A stretch of DNA of 64,000 bases from Aquibaculum arenosum (GTDB lineage: Bacteria; Pseudomonadota; Alphaproteobacteria; Kiloniellales; DSM-21159). A program made the translations under genes and the position numbers. The notes under the pieces were generated by a model. The model was given only the letters and a program-made list of their open reading frames with translations. It ran no database searches and was not told the DNA's origin. Positions 37,889 through 47,388 of the stretch are shown here, piece by piece. Where the stretch lies: positions 248,001-312,000 of the forward strand of contig NZ_JARHUD010000005.1 of NCBI RefSeq assembly GCF_029222965.1, read 5' to 3'. Every line of letters begins with the position of its first letter. The first letter of the stretch is position 1.

Positions 37889-37972
37889 GTTTGGCCTTCG
37901 CTGGTCGACGGGTGTCGCTGAAAACTGCCTGCGCACAGAAAAACGCATGGCTTCTGCCGCGCGGTTCGAGGG

Positions 37973-38001
37973 CTTTTACGCTCCGCTCAGACCAAAGTCA
38001 A
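37973..38001 (-). promoter_or_regulatory. promoter of rplM-rpsI
   Basis: On the minus strand TTGACT (38001-37996) and TAAAAG (37978-37973) are separated by 17 bp. It predicts a leader of about 75-80 nt before rplM. Confidence 0.6.
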
Positions 38002-38078
38002 CGCCGGAAAATGGCGATAAATCAGCATCTTTAGTGTTGTGGTAACTATATACCGCATTGTGCAGAGGAGACGCAGCG

Positions 38079-38429
38079 ATGATCGAAAGCCTGAGCGCCG
38101 TCACACTGGCCACCCACGACATGGCAGCGGCCGTGGCCTTCTATCGCAAGCTTGGATTTCTGCTCAAGTATGGTGGCGAGAAGGCCGATTTCACCAGCTT
38201 TCACGCGGGGCCTGGCCACCTCAATCTCATCAAGGTAGGCCCGGAGCAGGAGATCGACTGGTGGGGCCGCGCGATCTTCTACGTCACAGACGTCGACGAC
38301 TGCCACGCCCAGGCCGTCAAAGCGGGACTTGCGCCCGACTTCGCTCCGCAGGACGCGCCGTGGGGCGAGCGCTACTTTCACATCCGCGACCCCGACGGCC
38401 ACGAGATCAGCTTCGCCCGCCCGCTTTGA
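38079..38429 (+). CDS. VOC-family (glyoxalase/bleomycin-resistance-like) protein
   Basis: A 116-residue single-domain VOC protein. LSAVTLATHDMAAAVAFYRKLGF at the N-terminus, HLNLIKV, and FHIRDPDGHEISFARPL at the end match the fold, with the usual Glu metal ligand in HEISF. No specific substrate can be assigned. The ATG at 38079 follows AGAGGAG. It is a single gene between divergent rplM and convergent purA. Confidence 0.85.
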   Translation: MIESLSAVTLATHDMAAAVAFYRKLGFLLKYGGEKADFTSFHAGPGHLNLIKVGPEQEIDWWGRAIFYVTDVDDCHAQAVKAGLAPDFAPQDAPWGERYFHIRDPDGHEISFARPL

Positions 38430-38442
38430 TCCCTGCCCGCTG

Positions 38443-39735
38443 TTAGCCGGCGAAGGGATCGCGCATCAGGATGGTGTCGTCCCGGTCCGGGCTGGTGGAG
38501 AGCAGCGTCACCGGCGCGCCCACCAACTCCTCGATGTGCCGGACATACTTGACGGCGGTCGCCGGCAGGTCGCCCCAGCTGCGCGCGCCCTGGGTGCTCT
38601 CGCCCCACCCGGGCAAGGTCTCATAGATCGGCACTGCCTTGGCCTGCAGCGCTGGGCTGGCCGGCAGATAGTCGTAGCGCTGGCCATCGATCTCATAGCC
38701 CACGCCGATCTTGAGTTCGGAGAGGCCATCGAGCACGTCCAGCTTGGTCAATGCGATGCCGGTGATGCCGCCGGTCTGGATCGCCTGGCGCACCAGAACA
38801 GCGTCAAACCAGCCGCAACGCCGCCGCCGACCGGTAACTGTGCCGAACTCACGCCCGCGCTCGCCAAGCCGCTGGCCGATCTCGTCATCCAACTCTGTTG
38901 GGAAGGGACCGGAGCCGACACGGGTGGTGTAGGCCTTGGTGATGCCGAGCACCTGATTGATCACGGCTGGGCCGGTGCCAGATCCGGCCGCCGCCTGCCC
39001 GGCAACCGTGTTGGAGGAGGTCACATAGGGATAGGTGCCGTGGTCGACATCCAACAAAGCCCCTTGAGCGCCTTCAAAGAGGATGCGCTTGCCACTGCGC
39101 CGCGCGGCCTCCAAGCGCTGCCAGACTCGGTCCACATAGGGCAGCACCTTCGGGGCGATCTCCAGTAGCTGCGCCATGAGCTCGGCCTTGTCGATCTCGG
39201 TCTCGCCCAGCCCACGCAGCAGGGCATTGTGATGCACAAGCAACTGATCTAGGCGGTCGGAAAGCAGATCCGGATCGGCCAGATCGCACAGGCGCACGGC
39301 CCGCCGTCCCACCTTGTCTTCGTAGGCTGGCCCGATGCCGCGCCCCGTCGTGCCGATGGCCTTCTTGCCCTGCGCCGCCTCCCGCGCCCGGTCCAGGCGG
39401 CCGTGCGGTGGCAGAATCAGAGTGACATTCTCGGCAATCTTCAAGTTGTCCGGTGTGATGGCCACACCCTGTTCACGAATACGTTCGATTTCCTCGGCCA
39501 GCGCCCAGGGGTCGACGACCACACCGTTGCCGATGACGGACAGCTTGTGCGGCCGCACCACACCGGAGGGCAGCAGCGAGAGCTTATAGGTCACGCCGTC
39601 CACCACCAGAGTGTGGCCCGCATTGTGCCCGCCCTGGAAGCGCACCACGACGTCGGCCCGCTCGGACAGCCAATCGACGATCTTGCCTTTACCCTCGTCG
39701 CCCCACTGAGAACCGACGACCGCTACATTCGCCAT
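38443..39735 (-). CDS. purA: Adenylosuccinate synthetase
   Basis: A 430-residue GTP-dependent enzyme that joins IMP and aspartate on the way to [67 protein letters not shown], and TKLDVLDGL are all canonical. It starts 3 bp after hisZ and is the last gene of the serC-serA-hisZ-purA run. Confidence 0.97.
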   Translation of the reverse strand: MANVAVVGSQWGDEGKGKIVDWLSERADVVVRFQGGHNAGHTLVVDGVTYKLSLLPSGVVRPHKLSVIGNGVVVDPWALAEEIERIREQGVAITPDNLKIAENVTLILPPHGRLDRAREAAQGKKAIGTTGRGIGPAYEDKVGRRAVRLCDLADPDLLSDRLDQLLVHHNALLRGLGETEIDKAELMAQLLEIAPKVLPYVDRVWQRLEAARRSGKRILFEGAQGALLDVDHGTYPYVTSSNTVAGQAAAGSGTGPAVINQVLGITKAYTTRVGSGPFPTELDDEIGQRLGERGREFGTVTGRRRRCGWFDAVLVRQAIQTGGITGIALTKLDVLDGLSELKIGVGYEIDGQRYDYLPASPALQAKAVPIYETLPGWGESTQGARSWGDLPATAVKYVRHIEELVGAPVTLLSTSPDRDDTILMRDPFAG

Positions 39736-39738
39736 GAC

Positions 39739-40911
39739 TCACTCATTCTCCACTTCGTGCAGGACCCCGTCCTGCAGCAGATGGCCACATTGCAGGCGCT
39801 GGGCTTCCGCCAGGGGATCTGCCACAGGTTCCAGCCCCGCCACGGTAACCCATCCCGTCGCCCTCAAGCCGCGGGCCTGCGCCGGATCCGTTCCGATCGG
39901 CAGGTAGACGCGCTTTCGGCGCTGCACAGCAGGCAAGGCACGCAGCAGCGTGTCCATGAAGAGTGTAAAGCCCGTCGCCCGATCCTCAACGCCCTGCGCT
40001 CCGATTGCCGCATAGCGCCCTCCCCGGCCCAACTCGCCGCGCACGCCGGTGGCGAAAAGCGTGAAGGACAGACCGGTTTGATACTCGTAGCCTCGGTGCT
40101 CGACGGGATCGACGGTCAGGCGCAGTTCAGGCGCCTCCCGCGCCACCTGTTCGACCACTTGCGCCAGACCGGCCACCTCGCGCCGCGCCGCTTCGGGCAG
40201 GTCCAAGGCCTGGAGCGCCGGCAGGGCCTTGCCCACTGGGCCCACAGCACGCAAGAGGCCGTCGAACAGGGGTGCAGAGTCGCCAGCAGCCGCGTGCACA
40301 GCGGCGGCGTCCTTGCGGTCGAGGGCGGAACGCAGCGCCCTTCCGGCGTCCTCCGTGATGTGCAGATCCGCCAGCAGGCCGCCCACCAGCGTGGGCAAGG
40401 ACAGGTCGATGCTGAGGGACTTCAGTCCCAGGCTCTGCAGCGCGTCGGCCGCCAGCCGCACCACCTCCGCATCCGCGGCGGGTGCATCGCTGCCCAGCAG
40501 CTCGGCGCCCACCTGTGCGAACTGCCGCTCCGGGCGCAATTGATTGCCGCGCACCCGCAGCACCTCTCCCGCATAACAGAGCCGCAGCGGCCGGGGCGCT
40601 CGGCCGAGGCGCGAGGCGGCAATGCGCGCCACCTGGGGCGTCATGTCGGCGCGCAGACCCATCATGCGTTGGCTGATCGGGTCCATCAGGCGGAAAGTCT
40701 GCTGTGCCACCTGCTCGCCCGGGCCGGCCAGCAGCGAGTCCTCGAATTCCAACAGTGGCGGCTTGACCCGCTCATAGCCGTAGCCGGCCAGCGTGGCGAT
40801 CATCTGCTCCACCAGCGCCGCTTCGTGCGCGGCGTCCGGCGGCAGACCGTCCTGCAAACCGGCAGGCAGCAGTGCCAGCCCGGCCACATCTGATAGCTGG
40901 GTGATGCTCAT
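39739..40911 (-). CDS. hisZ: ATP phosphoribosyltransferase regulatory subunit HisZ
   Basis: A 390-residue paralogue of the histidyl-tRNA synthetase catalytic core with no anticodon-binding domain. It binds short-form HisG to make the first enzyme of histidine synthesis. PPLLEFEDSLL, FRLMDPISQRMMGLRADMTPQVARIAA (class II synthetase motif 2 region) and YEYQTGLSFTLF are visible. hisG is not in the window. The ATG at 40911 is preceded by GGGAG directly after a large inverted repeat. Confidence 0.92.
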   Translation of the reverse strand: MSITQLSDVAGLALLPAGLQDGLPPDAAHEAALVEQMIATLAGYGYERVKPPLLEFEDSLLAGPGEQVAQQTFRLMDPISQRMMGLRADMTPQVARIAASRLGRAPRPLRLCYAGEVLRVRGNQLRPERQFAQVGAELLGSDAPAADAEVVRLAADALQSLGLKSLSIDLSLPTLVGGLLADLHITEDAGRALRSALDRKDAAAVHAAAGDSAPLFDGLLRAVGPVGKALPALQALDLPEAARREVAGLAQVVEQVAREAPELRLTVDPVEHRGYEYQTGLSFTLFATGVRGELGRGGRYAAIGAQGVEDRATGFTLFMDTLLRALPAVQRRKRVYLPIGTDPAQARGLRATGWVTVAGLEPVADPLAEAQRLQCGHLLQDGVLHEVENE

Positions 40912-40928
40912 GGTCTCGCTTCGCTCCC

Positions 40929-40990
40929 GACTTTCGAGGCCGTTAGTAGCGGGTTTGCCCCGGCCTCGAAAGTCCGGACTCGAAAGCCTC
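40929..40990. repeat. 14-bp inverted repeat plus partial copy between serA and hisZ
   Basis: GACTTTCGAGGCCG (40929-40942) and its exact reverse complement (40961-40974) enclose an 18-base loop with an inner GGG/CCC stem. The core CTCGAAAG recurs at 40979-40986. On the minus strand the hairpin ends just before the hisZ ribosome binding site. It may be a terminator of serA, a processing site or a translational control element; there is no T-run. Confidence 0.7.
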
Positions 40991-41010
40991 CCCTTACGGG
41001 TGACCAGAAG

Positions 41011-42594
41011 TCAAAAACGCAAGGGCTCGGCGCGCAGCACCTGCGGGAGGGCCCGCACCTCTGCGAGCGCGGCCGGGGGAATCTCGGCGTCGAGCTCGAT
41101 GAGACAGATGGCATCGCCCCCTGCCTCGGCACGGCCCAGATGGAAGGTGGCGATGTTCATGCCGGCCTCAGCCAGAATACGCCCCACACTGCCGATCACG
41201 CCGGGCGTGTCATGGTTGGTAAGATAGAGCATGTGCTGCCCCAGCTGCGCTTCGACCTGGATGTCCTTGATTTCCACGAGCCGCGGCTTCGAACCGCCGA
41301 AGAGCGTTCCGGCGACCGAGCGCACCTGCTTTTCCGTTTCCAGGGTCACGCGGATCAGCGTCTGGTAGTCGCAGTCACGCTCGTACTTGGTTTCCGCCAC
41401 CGCAATGTCTCGCTGCCGCGCCAGCACGGGAGCGTTCACCATGTTCACGGAATCAAGCATCGGACGAAGCACACCCACCAGCACCGCCTGCGTCAACGGT
41501 CGGGTGTTGAGGCCGGCCACATGGCCTTCGTACTCGATACGGATGGCTTTGAGCCCCGTGCGCGTGAGCTGCCCGGCAAAGGAGCCAAGCTGATCCGCCA
41601 GCGCCATATAAGGGCCGAGATGCTTGGCATCTTCCGCTGTGAGCGAGGGCATGTTGAGCGCATTGGTCACGGCACCGGTCAGCAGATAGTCGCTCATCTG
41701 CTCGGCCACCTGCAGGGCCACGTTCTCCTGCGCCTCTGCGGTCGAGGCACCCAGGTGCGGGGTGCAGATCAGGTTCGGCGTGCCAAAAAGCGCGTTCTCC
41801 TTAGCGGGCTCGACCTCGAACACGTCGAGGGCTGCGCCCCCCACCTGACCGGATTCCAGTGCAGCCTTCAAATCCGTCTCCACCACCAGACCGCCACGCG
41901 CGCAGTTCACGATGAGCACGCCCTTGCGGCACTTCGCCATCGCTTCGGCGTCGAGAATTCCGCGGGTCTGATCGGTCAGCGGCACGTGGAGCGTGATGAT
42001 ATCGGCCCGGCGCAGCAGCTCCTCCAGTTCGACCTTCTCGACACCCAAGTCCTGGGCGCGATCGGGCGAGAGGAAGGGGTCGTAGGCAACGACCTTCATG
42101 CGCAGGCCGTGTGCCCGGTCGCAGACGATGGAGCCGATGTTGCCGCAACCGATGACGCCCAGCGTCTTGCCCGAAAGCTCGACGCCCATGAACTTGGACT
42201 TCTCCCACTTCCCGGCCTGGGTTGAGCGGTCCGCCGCCGGCAACTGCCGGGCCAGAGCGAACATCATGGCTATGGCATGCTCGGCCGTCGTCACGGCGTT
42301 ACCGTAGGGGGTGTTCATCACCACCACTCCATGAGCGGTGGCGGCCGGCACGTCGATGTTGTCCACGCCGATCCCGGCCCGGCCCACAACACGCAGACGC
42401 CCACGCGCGCCCGCTTCCAGGACGGCAGCCGTGGCCTTGGTGGCGGAACGCACAGCCAGTCCGTCATAATCGCCCATGCGGGCAACCAGATCCTCTTCCG
42501 AGAGGCCGTGGACGACATCGACCTCGACGCCGCGCTCTTCGAAGAGTTTGGCGGCACGTGGGCTGAGCTTGTCGGCGATAAGTACCTTGGGCAT
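41011..42594 (-). CDS. serA: D-3-phosphoglycerate dehydrogenase
   Basis: A 527-residue long-form SerA, the first step of serine synthesis. The substrate domain starts MPKVLIADKLSPRAAKLFEERG, the NAD-binding motif is GVIGCGNIGSIV, and catalytic residues fall in NCARGGLV, FEVEPAKENALF and the His of TPHLGASTAEAQ. An intervening domain and an ACT domain (about 455-527, LYLTNHDTPGVIGSVGRILAEAG) follow. Serine feedback is plausible but not certain. It follows serC by 43 bp. Confidence 0.96.
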   Translation of the reverse strand: MPKVLIADKLSPRAAKLFEERGVEVDVVHGLSEEDLVARMGDYDGLAVRSATKATAAVLEAGARGRLRVVGRAGIGVDNIDVPAATAHGVVVMNTPYGNAVTTAEHAIAMMFALARQLPAADRSTQAGKWEKSKFMGVELSGKTLGVIGCGNIGSIVCDRAHGLRMKVVAYDPFLSPDRAQDLGVEKVELEELLRRADIITLHVPLTDQTRGILDAEAMAKCRKGVLIVNCARGGLVVETDLKAALESGQVGGAALDVFEVEPAKENALFGTPNLICTPHLGASTAEAQENVALQVAEQMSDYLLTGAVTNALNMPSLTAEDAKHLGPYMALADQLGSFAGQLTRTGLKAIRIEYEGHVAGLNTRPLTQAVLVGVLRPMLDSVNMVNAPVLARQRDIAVAETKYERDCDYQTLIRVTLETEKQVRSVAGTLFGGSKPRLVEIKDIQVEAQLGQHMLYLTNHDTPGVIGSVGRILAEAGMNIATFHLGRAEAGGDAICLIELDAEIPPAALAEVRALPQVLRAEPLRF

Positions 42595-42637
42595 GGGTTT
42601 CTACACTCTTTCGTTCGTGTCGTTCGCGATAGCGGCG

Positions 42638-43825
42638 TCAGGCCTGCTCGTGGCGCAGTTTTGCCCAGGCCCAGTCCAGCCAGGGCAGCAGAGCTTCCAG
42701 ATCGGCGGTTTCGACCGTCGCCCCGCCCCAGATGCGCAGCCCCGGCGGCGCATCGCGGTATGCACCCACATCATAGGCGACGCCTTCGGCATCGAGAGTT
42801 GCAGCAAAGCTTTTGGCAAATGCGGCCTGCTGCTCGGACGAAAGCTGCTCGAACCAGGGATCGACGAAGCTGAAGCACATGGAGGTGGGCGAACGGGTCT
42901 CCGGCGCCTTGGCCAGGAAATCGATCCAGTCCCGGCTCGCAACCCAATCAGCCAGACAACGGTAGTTTGCCTCACTGCGCGCGATCAAGGCAGACAGGCC
43001 GCCGATGCTCTCCGCCCAACGCAGACCGTCCAGCGCATCCTCGACCGCCAGCATCGATGGCGTGTTGATGGTCTCGCCCTTGAATATCCCTTCAATCAGC
43101 TTACCACCCTTGGTCATGCGAAAGACCTTGGGCATCGGCCAGGCAGGCGTGTGGCTCTCCAGGCGCGCCACCGCCCGCGGCGAAAGGGCGAGCATTCCGT
43201 GCGCCGCCTCCCCGCCCAGCACTTTCTGCCAGGACCAAGTGACGACATCGAGCTTGTCATAGTCGAGCGGCATGGCGAAGGCGGCCGAGGTCGCATCGCA
43301 GATCGCCAGCCCTTCGCGGTCGGTGGCAATCCAGTCGGCATGCGGCACGCGCACGCCCGAGGTGGTGCCGTTCCAGGTGAAGATCACGTCGCGGTCCTTC
43401 GCCACCGCGCCGAGATCCGGCAGATCGCCATAGTCCGCCGTCAGCACGCGGGTGTCGCTCAGTTTGAGCTGCTTGACCACGTCGGTGGCCCAGCCCTGAC
43501 CGAAGGACTCCCAGGCGAGGATGTCGACGCCGCGCGGGCCCAGCAGCGACCAGAGCGCCATTTCCATGGCGCCCGTGTCCGACCCCGGCACGATCCCCAA
43601 GCGCCAGTCTTGCGGAAGGCCAAGAAGGCGGTGCGAGCGCTCAATCACTTCTGCCAGCTTGGCCTTCCCTGGCTTGGCGCGATGGGAGCGGCCGAGAAAG
43701 GCACCCTCAAGGGCGCCCAGCGACCAACCAGGGCGCTTGGAGCAGGGACCGGAAGAGAAATTGGGATTGGCCGGGCGGCTGTCGGGTTTTTGGGGAAGAG
43801 CCGGCGAGGCGGCAGAAGATGGCAT
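42638..43825 (-). CDS. serC: Phosphoserine aminotransferase
   Basis: A 395-residue PLP enzyme of the alphaproteobacterial SerC subtype. Hallmarks: [63 protein letters not shown], and [15 protein letters not shown] with the Schiff-base Lys. It converts 3-phosphohydroxypyruvate to phosphoserine, the step after SerA. The ATG follows AGGAG at 9 bp. A strong promoter and a leader of about 115 nt precede it. Confidence 0.95.
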   Translation of the reverse strand: MPSSAASPALPQKPDSRPANPNFSSGPCSKRPGWSLGALEGAFLGRSHRAKPGKAKLAEVIERSHRLLGLPQDWRLGIVPGSDTGAMEMALWSLLGPRGVDILAWESFGQGWATDVVKQLKLSDTRVLTADYGDLPDLGAVAKDRDVIFTWNGTTSGVRVPHADWIATDREGLAICDATSAAFAMPLDYDKLDVVTWSWQKVLGGEAAHGMLALSPRAVARLESHTPAWPMPKVFRMTKGGKLIEGIFKGETINTPSMLAVEDALDGLRWAESIGGLSALIARSEANYRCLADWVASRDWIDFLAKAPETRSPTSMCFSFVDPWFEQLSSEQQAAFAKSFAATLDAEGVAYDVGAYRDAPPGLRIWGGATVETADLEALLPWLDWAWAKLRHEQA

Positions 43826-43934
43826 GAGACGTCGCTCCTAGGCGCAAAACGGTCGCTTCTGAATCTGTTCGGACGGCAATGGGCCTGAAACTCGGTGCTT
43901 CAGTGCCGGTGCAGGGAACAGCTTTTGCGATGGT
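43826..43934 (-). ncRNA. serC 5' leader (candidate serC RNA motif)
   Basis: The stretch between the predicted serC start site (about 43933) and the serC ATG. A conserved leader RNA, the serC motif, is known before serC in alphaproteobacteria, and this leader is in the right place and of suitable length. I could not confirm its consensus structure by eye. Only a short CGG/CCG hairpin was seen in the first half. Confidence 0.35.
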
Positions 43935-43939
43935 GGCGG

Positions 43940-43968
43940 ATAGTAGGAGCCATGCTGCAGTGCGTCAA
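43940..43968 (-). promoter_or_regulatory. sigma-70-like promoter of serC-serA
   Basis: On the minus strand TTGACG (43968-43963) and TACTAT (43945-43940) are separated by 17 bp. Each element is one base from consensus, among the best promoters in the window. Confidence 0.7.
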
Positions 43969-44038
43969 CGCAGCCGCCGCCCGGCATGGCGGGCCTCTCA
44001 GTAGACCTTGCGTTCAGGACTCTTCATACTGGGGAATA

Positions 44039-44848
44039 ATGATAATCGGGGGGCGGCAGGGGGCGAGTATCAGCAGACGTCGGTTCGGCTTAGCCTGCTC
44101 GGCCTTGCTTGCCACGCAGTTTCCCCCTGCCTGTCTGCTGAGCCTGTTGCCATCACGGTGGGCGGCTATGTTTTTCCGCCCTTCGTGGACGTGGCGGCAG
44201 ATGGTTCCCCGGCGGGGCTCACGTTGAATGTGATCGAATGGCTCAATGCATCGCAGTCTGACTACCGCTTCTCGTTCTTCCTGACCTCCCCGGCTCGCCG
44301 CTTCGATGATTTCGAGTCGGGGCACTTCGATGCCATGTTCTTTGAAAGTCCCGAGTGGGGCTGGAAGAACAGGCAAATTCCGATCGACGCGACAGAGGTG
44401 TTCCTGCTCGACTACGACATTTTCGTTACGCGCAAGCTCGAGGGACGAACCCAGAGCTTCTTCGACGATTTGGGTGATAAGCGCGTCGCGGGAATACTGG
44501 GCTATCACTATGCCTTCACCGGCTTCGAGCATGATCCGGACAAACTGGAAAGCGAGCACGGCATGATCTTGGTCAATGACAATCGTGCCGCGATTCAGCT
44601 TGTTCTCGCGCACCGGGCCGACATGGCTATCGTAGCCCGATCCTATCTGGACTATTATCTCGGCCAAACGGGGGGAAGGGGACTCGGGCCTTTTGATGTC
44701 AGATACGCCTGATCAAATCTATCGCTACCGCGCTCTGCTGCGCCCGGAGTCACCGCTAGAGGTCAAGAAGCTTTTCACCTGGATCAGCCGGGCGATTGAC
44801 GATCTGGGCTATGCCGATCGCTGGATGGGGACCGAAGGCAGCCTATGA
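44039..44848 (+). pseudogene. Periplasmic solute-binding protein (SBP_bac_3-like), frameshifted, linked to siaABCD
   Basis: The gene is split over reading frames. The middle (to a TGA at 44710-44712) reads EPVAITVGGYVFPPFVDV and continues through FFESPEWGWKN, a family-3 solute-binding fold. Its C-terminus continues in the next frame (SDTPDQIYRYRALLRPESP to TGA 44846-44848), where the stop overlaps the siaA start as ATGA. Removing one G from the GGGGGG run at 44670-44675 would join them. A Tat-like leader (SRRRFGLACSALLA) lies in the third segment's frame from ATG 44039, suggesting a second shift near the CCCCC run at about 44125. Alternatively translation starts at TTG 44008. It is either a recent pseudogene or a homopolymer sequencing error. 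Confidence 0.7.
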
Positions 44849-46386
44849 GCGGCTTCTCCGGCACTGGTAAGGCCGATCACCGCAGGCTGCGCGATTCGGA
44901 GCTCGCCGCGCGGCTGCTGTTCCGCACCTTCCCCTTCATCGCGCTGATCGTCCTGCTGACCCAGGGCACCATCGCCTGGCTGGACTATCGCGATCGCTAC
45001 GAGCAACTTGAGCAGCGAGTCACCGTCGTCGCTCACCTAACTGCCGAAGCCTTGGCCCGGCCGGTGTGGATGCTTGACCGCCCCACATATGCCGCACAGG
45101 TCAGCGCCATTGAACAGGATCCGGCCTTCGTTGCTGCGCGCATATTCGGCGAGAGTGAAGAGGAGATGCTGTCGATCACCAGTGAGCGCTCGACTGCAGC
45201 GGGCACGATCACGGCCTCCAGCGATATTCTAGACCCCCGTGGCTCCGTCATCGGACGCTTCGAGTTGGTAATGAGTCAGGAGGAATTGCGGCGGGCTTTG
45301 CAGCGGCAGCTCCTCATAGCACTCAGTGCCATTGTCATTCTGCTGCTCGGCTCCTCCATCGCCTTCCACTACGCGGTGCGGCACCTCGTGATCACGCCGC
45401 TCGAACAGATGCTGGAAGCCATGCGTCTGGTCGAACGAAAGGTCTGGCCGCACCTGGGGTGGAAACGCAAAGACGAGCTTGGACGCGCAGGGCGTGCCTT
45501 TGACAGCATGGTCAGCGGCCTGAAAAGCGGTGACGAAGCAAAGCGCCTGCTGGATGAACTGCAGCAGACCCAGAACGCCCTCGTAGAGAAGAACGCGGAA
45601 ATCGAATCGGCGCATCGGCAGATCACAGAGAGTCTGAACTACGCGCGGAAGATCCAGGAAGGGCTGATGGCCGATCCGGCGGACCTGGAGCGCCATTTCG
45701 TGGAAGCTGAACTGCTCTGGCGCCCGCTGCAGCGGGTGGGCGGCGACCACTGCTGGGTGGTGGAGCAAGGCGGCCGCTGTGTGATCTTCCTGGCCGACTG
45801 CACCGGACATGGGGTGCCTGGCGCCTTTATGTCCCTGATCACGGCCTCGGCCCTGGATCAGGCGCTGCGGCAGAGCCACACGCCCTCCCCGTCCCGCTTG
45901 CTCTACAGCGTGGATCGCCTGGTCCGACAGCACCTCTCGCACAGCGCCAACAACGAAGCTGACGATGGCCTAGATGCCGCCTGCTGTGTCTATGACCCTG
46001 AGCGCGGCGAGTTGCACTATGCCGGTGCCAGCATCCCTCTGCTGCTGCAGCGCAACGGCAAGATGGAGACCATAGCGGCCACCCGCGGCAGCCTGGGGTA
46101 TCAGTCCCTGCTGCCACCCGGGGAAATGCCCGAAACACGCATCAGCATCGAACCGGGTATGAGCTTCTACCTCTTCACTGACGGTGTGACCGACCAGATG
46201 GGCGCACCGGACCCGCACAGCCGCCAGCGGCTGTTCGGACGCCGGCGTATGCTGCGGGTGTTACAGCAGTACGCTGAACTCCCGCTGAAAGAACAACTGG
46301 CACGATCGGAAGAAGCGCTCGCGAGCTGGCGCGGCAACGAGCCACCCCGCGACGACTATACACTTGTCGCCTTCCGTCCCCTATAA
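44845..46386 (+). CDS. siaA: SiaA-type membrane PP2C (SpoIIE-like) phosphatase
   Basis: A 513-residue sensor phosphatase: membrane span 26-46, periplasmic domain 47-155, second span 156-176, HAMP about 178-230, coiled coil to 265, SpoIIE/PP2C domain 275-513. Metal-binding Asp residues are visible in GGDHCW (Asp301), ADCTGHGVPGAFMS (Asp318), FTDGVTD and RDDYTL. In Pseudomonas, SiaA dephosphorylates SiaC, which then activates SiaD. It overlaps the end of the binding-protein gene by 4 bp, so the periplasmic domain may read out that protein. Confidence 0.9.
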   Translation: MSGFSGTGKADHRRLRDSELAARLLFRTFPFIALIVLLTQGTIAWLDYRDRYEQLEQRVTVVAHLTAEALARPVWMLDRPTYAAQVSAIEQDPAFVAARIFGESEEEMLSITSERSTAAGTITASSDILDPRGSVIGRFELVMSQEELRRALQRQLLIALSAIVILLLGSSIAFHYAVRHLVITPLEQMLEAMRLVERKVWPHLGWKRKDELGRAGRAFDSMVSGLKSGDEAKRLLDELQQTQNALVEKNAEIESAHRQITESLNYARKIQEGLMADPADLERHFVEAELLWRPLQRVGGDHCWVVEQGGRCVIFLADCTGHGVPGAFMSLITASALDQALRQSHTPSPSRLLYSVDRLVRQHLSHSANNEADDGLDAACCVYDPERGELHYAGASIPLLLQRNGKMETIAATRGSLGYQSLLPPGEMPETRISIEPGMSFYLFTDGVTDQMGAPDPHSRQRLFGRRRMLRVLQQYAELPLKEQLARSEEALASWRGNEPPRDDYTLVAFRPL

Positions 46387-46417
46387 ACCCCATCAGAGGT
46401 ATGAAGGGCAAAACTGT

Positions 46418-46996
46418 ATGACACACACCGGGGGTGCATCGAGCGGGCTGGCCAAAACCTATCTCGCTTTCAAACGGGACCAGGACGAAACCGGTGCCAT
46501 TCTCTCTTACAGCGGCTTCGTGTCAGAAGCGATCCTCTTCGCGCTTGGCGAAACACTGCGTCGGCGGGTTGAACAAGAGGAGAGCGACAGCAACCGGACC
46601 AAGCGGCTGTTCTCCGTTTTCGTCGAGCAGGTCCAGAACATCATCCGTTATTCCTCGGAGAAGCTCCCGCAGCGGGATCCGGATGACGGAATGCTCGGCT
46701 CCGGACTTGTTTCGGTGGGTAAGGACGGGCAGAACTTCTTCATTGTCTGCGCCAACACGCTGGAACGCTCTCGCAAGGAGGCTTTGCGCGAGCGGCTAAC
46801 GCGGCTGTCGGCGCTCGATAAGGACGAACTGAGAACCGTTTATCGAGAGAAGCTGCGCGAACCGCCCGAGGAAGGCAGCCTGGGCGCGTCGCTTGGCCTC
46901 ATCGAGATCGCGCGGCGTTCAAGCCGACCGATCGAGTTTGATTTCGTCGACATTGATGACCAACGCTCCTTCTTTTGCCTGAAGGTCCATGTATGA
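46418..46996 (+). CDS. siaB: SiaB-family protein kinase
   Basis: A 192-residue protein of the SiaB/DUF6272 type with a histidine-kinase-like ATPase fold. RLFSVFVEQVQNIIRYSSE around 65-85 corresponds to the N-box (Glu and Asn), and GSLGASLGLIEIARRSS near 155-171 to the glycine-containing ATP lid and following helix. In Pseudomonas, SiaB phosphorylates SiaC, opposing SiaA. ATG 46418 follows AAGGG; its stop overlaps siaC as ATGA. Confidence 0.88.
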   Translation: MTHTGGASSGLAKTYLAFKRDQDETGAILSYSGFVSEAILFALGETLRRRVEQEESDSNRTKRLFSVFVEQVQNIIRYSSEKLPQRDPDDGMLGSGLVSVGKDGQNFFIVCANTLERSRKEALRERLTRLSALDKDELRTVYREKLREPPEEGSLGASLGLIEIARRSSRPIEFDFVDIDDQRSFFCLKVHV

Positions 46997-47385
46997 CCAG
47001 CGATCCCAAAATCATCGAAATCCCTTCTGGAGAGCGCTCCCCCTATATTTCTTTTGATTTCACCAATGGTCTGATGAAGATCAGTGGCGAATCTTACCCT
47101 GAGGATGCGGCTGCCTTCTTCGGACCGCTTTTGAAGGAAATCAAGGATCAATTGAGCACGCCTGGACCAGATCTCGTCCTCGACCTCAATCTGGCCTACT
47201 TCAATTCCAGCAGCGCCAAAGCCCTGATGAACATCTTCCAGATGCTTGAAGACGCTGCTGCCCAAGGGCGCAAAGTCTCGATCAACTGGCACTACCATAC
47301 CGACGACGACACCATGGAGGAGTTCGGGCACGACTTCGCCGAGGATTTCCAGCACGTCTCCTTTGCGCTTCAACCTTACAGTTAG
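46993..47385 (+). CDS. siaC: SiaC-family regulatory phosphoprotein (DUF1987)
   Basis: A 130-residue STAS-like switch protein. The core motif LDLNLAYFNSSSAKALMNIF (63-82) matches the family helix that carries the phosphorylation site. In Pseudomonas the modified residue is Thr68; here the equivalent is a Ser, probably Ser72. Unphosphorylated SiaC binds and activates SiaD. It overlaps siaB by 4 bp and ends 3 bp before siaD, giving near-stoichiometric expression. Confidence 0.9.
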   Translation: MTSDPKIIEIPSGERSPYISFDFTNGLMKISGESYPEDAAAFFGPLLKEIKDQLSTPGPDLVLDLNLAYFNSSSAKALMNIFQMLEDAAAQGRKVSINWHYHTDDDTMEEFGHDFAEDFQHVSFALQPYS

Positions 47386-47388
47386 CCA

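Noticed and set aside
39403-40893. 496-codon open frame antisense to purA and hisZ
   Set aside because: Composition is that of an antisense shadow (rich in His, Gln, Arg), and both opposite genes are canonical.
42476-43888. 470-codon plus-strand frame over serC and part of serA
   Set aside because: No family resemblance; serC and serA on the other strand have full motif sets.
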